Below are positions 13,115 to 13,160 of a stretch of DNA of 13,160 nt, piece after piece. The notes beneath the pieces are model-generated. The model made no database searches. It was not told the origin of the DNA and saw only the letters and a program-made list of their open reading frames with translations. The DNA comes from Bacteriovoracaceae bacterium (GTDB lineage Bacteria > Bdellovibrionota > Bacteriovoracia > Bacteriovoracales > Bacteriovoracaceae), in assembly GCA_947448095.1 (NCBI GenBank), contig CANFNN010000057.1:1-13160 (forward strand), written 5' to 3'. The translations under genes were made by a program, and so were the position numbers. Position 1 is the stretch's first letter, and each line of letters begins with the position of its first letter.

Positions 13115-13160
13115 GGATCTTCCTTTGAGGGGTGAATTTTATGCTGCTAATTTACAACTA

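Noticed and set aside
1..13160. Mobile elements, CRISPR arrays, tRNA or rRNA genes
   Set aside because: No transposase or integrase, no regularly spaced repeats, and no cloverleaf-like or rRNA-like sequence was seen on either strand.

Overview
The window is a gene-dense, fairly AT-rich stretch (about 40% G+C by eye) from a Gram-negative bacterium. Gram-negative traits are an outer-membrane-type lipoprotein signal, a YbcJ-type S4 protein and a YheT-type hydrolase. The gene mix (secreted papain-like protease, many-domain PAS/GAF hybrid kinases, an SMP-30-like lipoprotein, DUF1993) would fit the Bdellovibrionota, but that placement is a guess: there is no rRNA or other phylogenetic marker here.

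Layout. (1) 1-846, plus: the 3' part of an allantoicase-like gene (ureide/purine breakdown) that starts before the window. It meets tail-to-tail (2) a minus-strand pair, 2550 to 836: an exported papain-like cysteine protease, and a small exported cysteine-containing protein whose start codon lies inside the end of the protease gene. (3) Divergently, from 2650 on the plus strand: a DUF374-type acyltransferase, then two very large paralogous hybrid histidine kinases (3361-6495 and 6616-9405). The kinases align without a gap over residues 1-540. They then differ by one PAS module of exactly 120 residues that the first has and the second lacks. Neither has a DNA-binding partner or Hpt protein in the window, so their phosphorelay output lies elsewhere. 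(4) 10352 to 9360, minus: a YheT-type alpha/beta hydrolase whose 3' end overlaps the second kinase by 46 bp. (5) 10380-10616, plus: a small uncharacterised ORF. Its start sits directly behind a -10-like palindrome shared with the divergent hydrolase. (6) 13114 to 10605, minus: a tight five-gene unit encoding a DUF1993 protein, an SMP-30-like lipoprotein, a YbcJ-type S4 RNA-binding protein, a permuted SAM methyltransferase and a DUF3820 protein. Gaps are 10-13 bases or the genes overlap (ATGA at S4/methyltransferase, 11 bases at methyltransferase/DUF3820).

No gene-free stretch exceeds 300 bases. The longest gap is 120 bases between the kinases. I see no tRNA, rRNA, insertion sequence, CRISPR array or integration site. 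The most interesting items are the protease with its overlapping small secreted partner, the tandem kinases with a clean module difference, and the S4/methyltransferase/DUF3820 unit, which may act on RNA.
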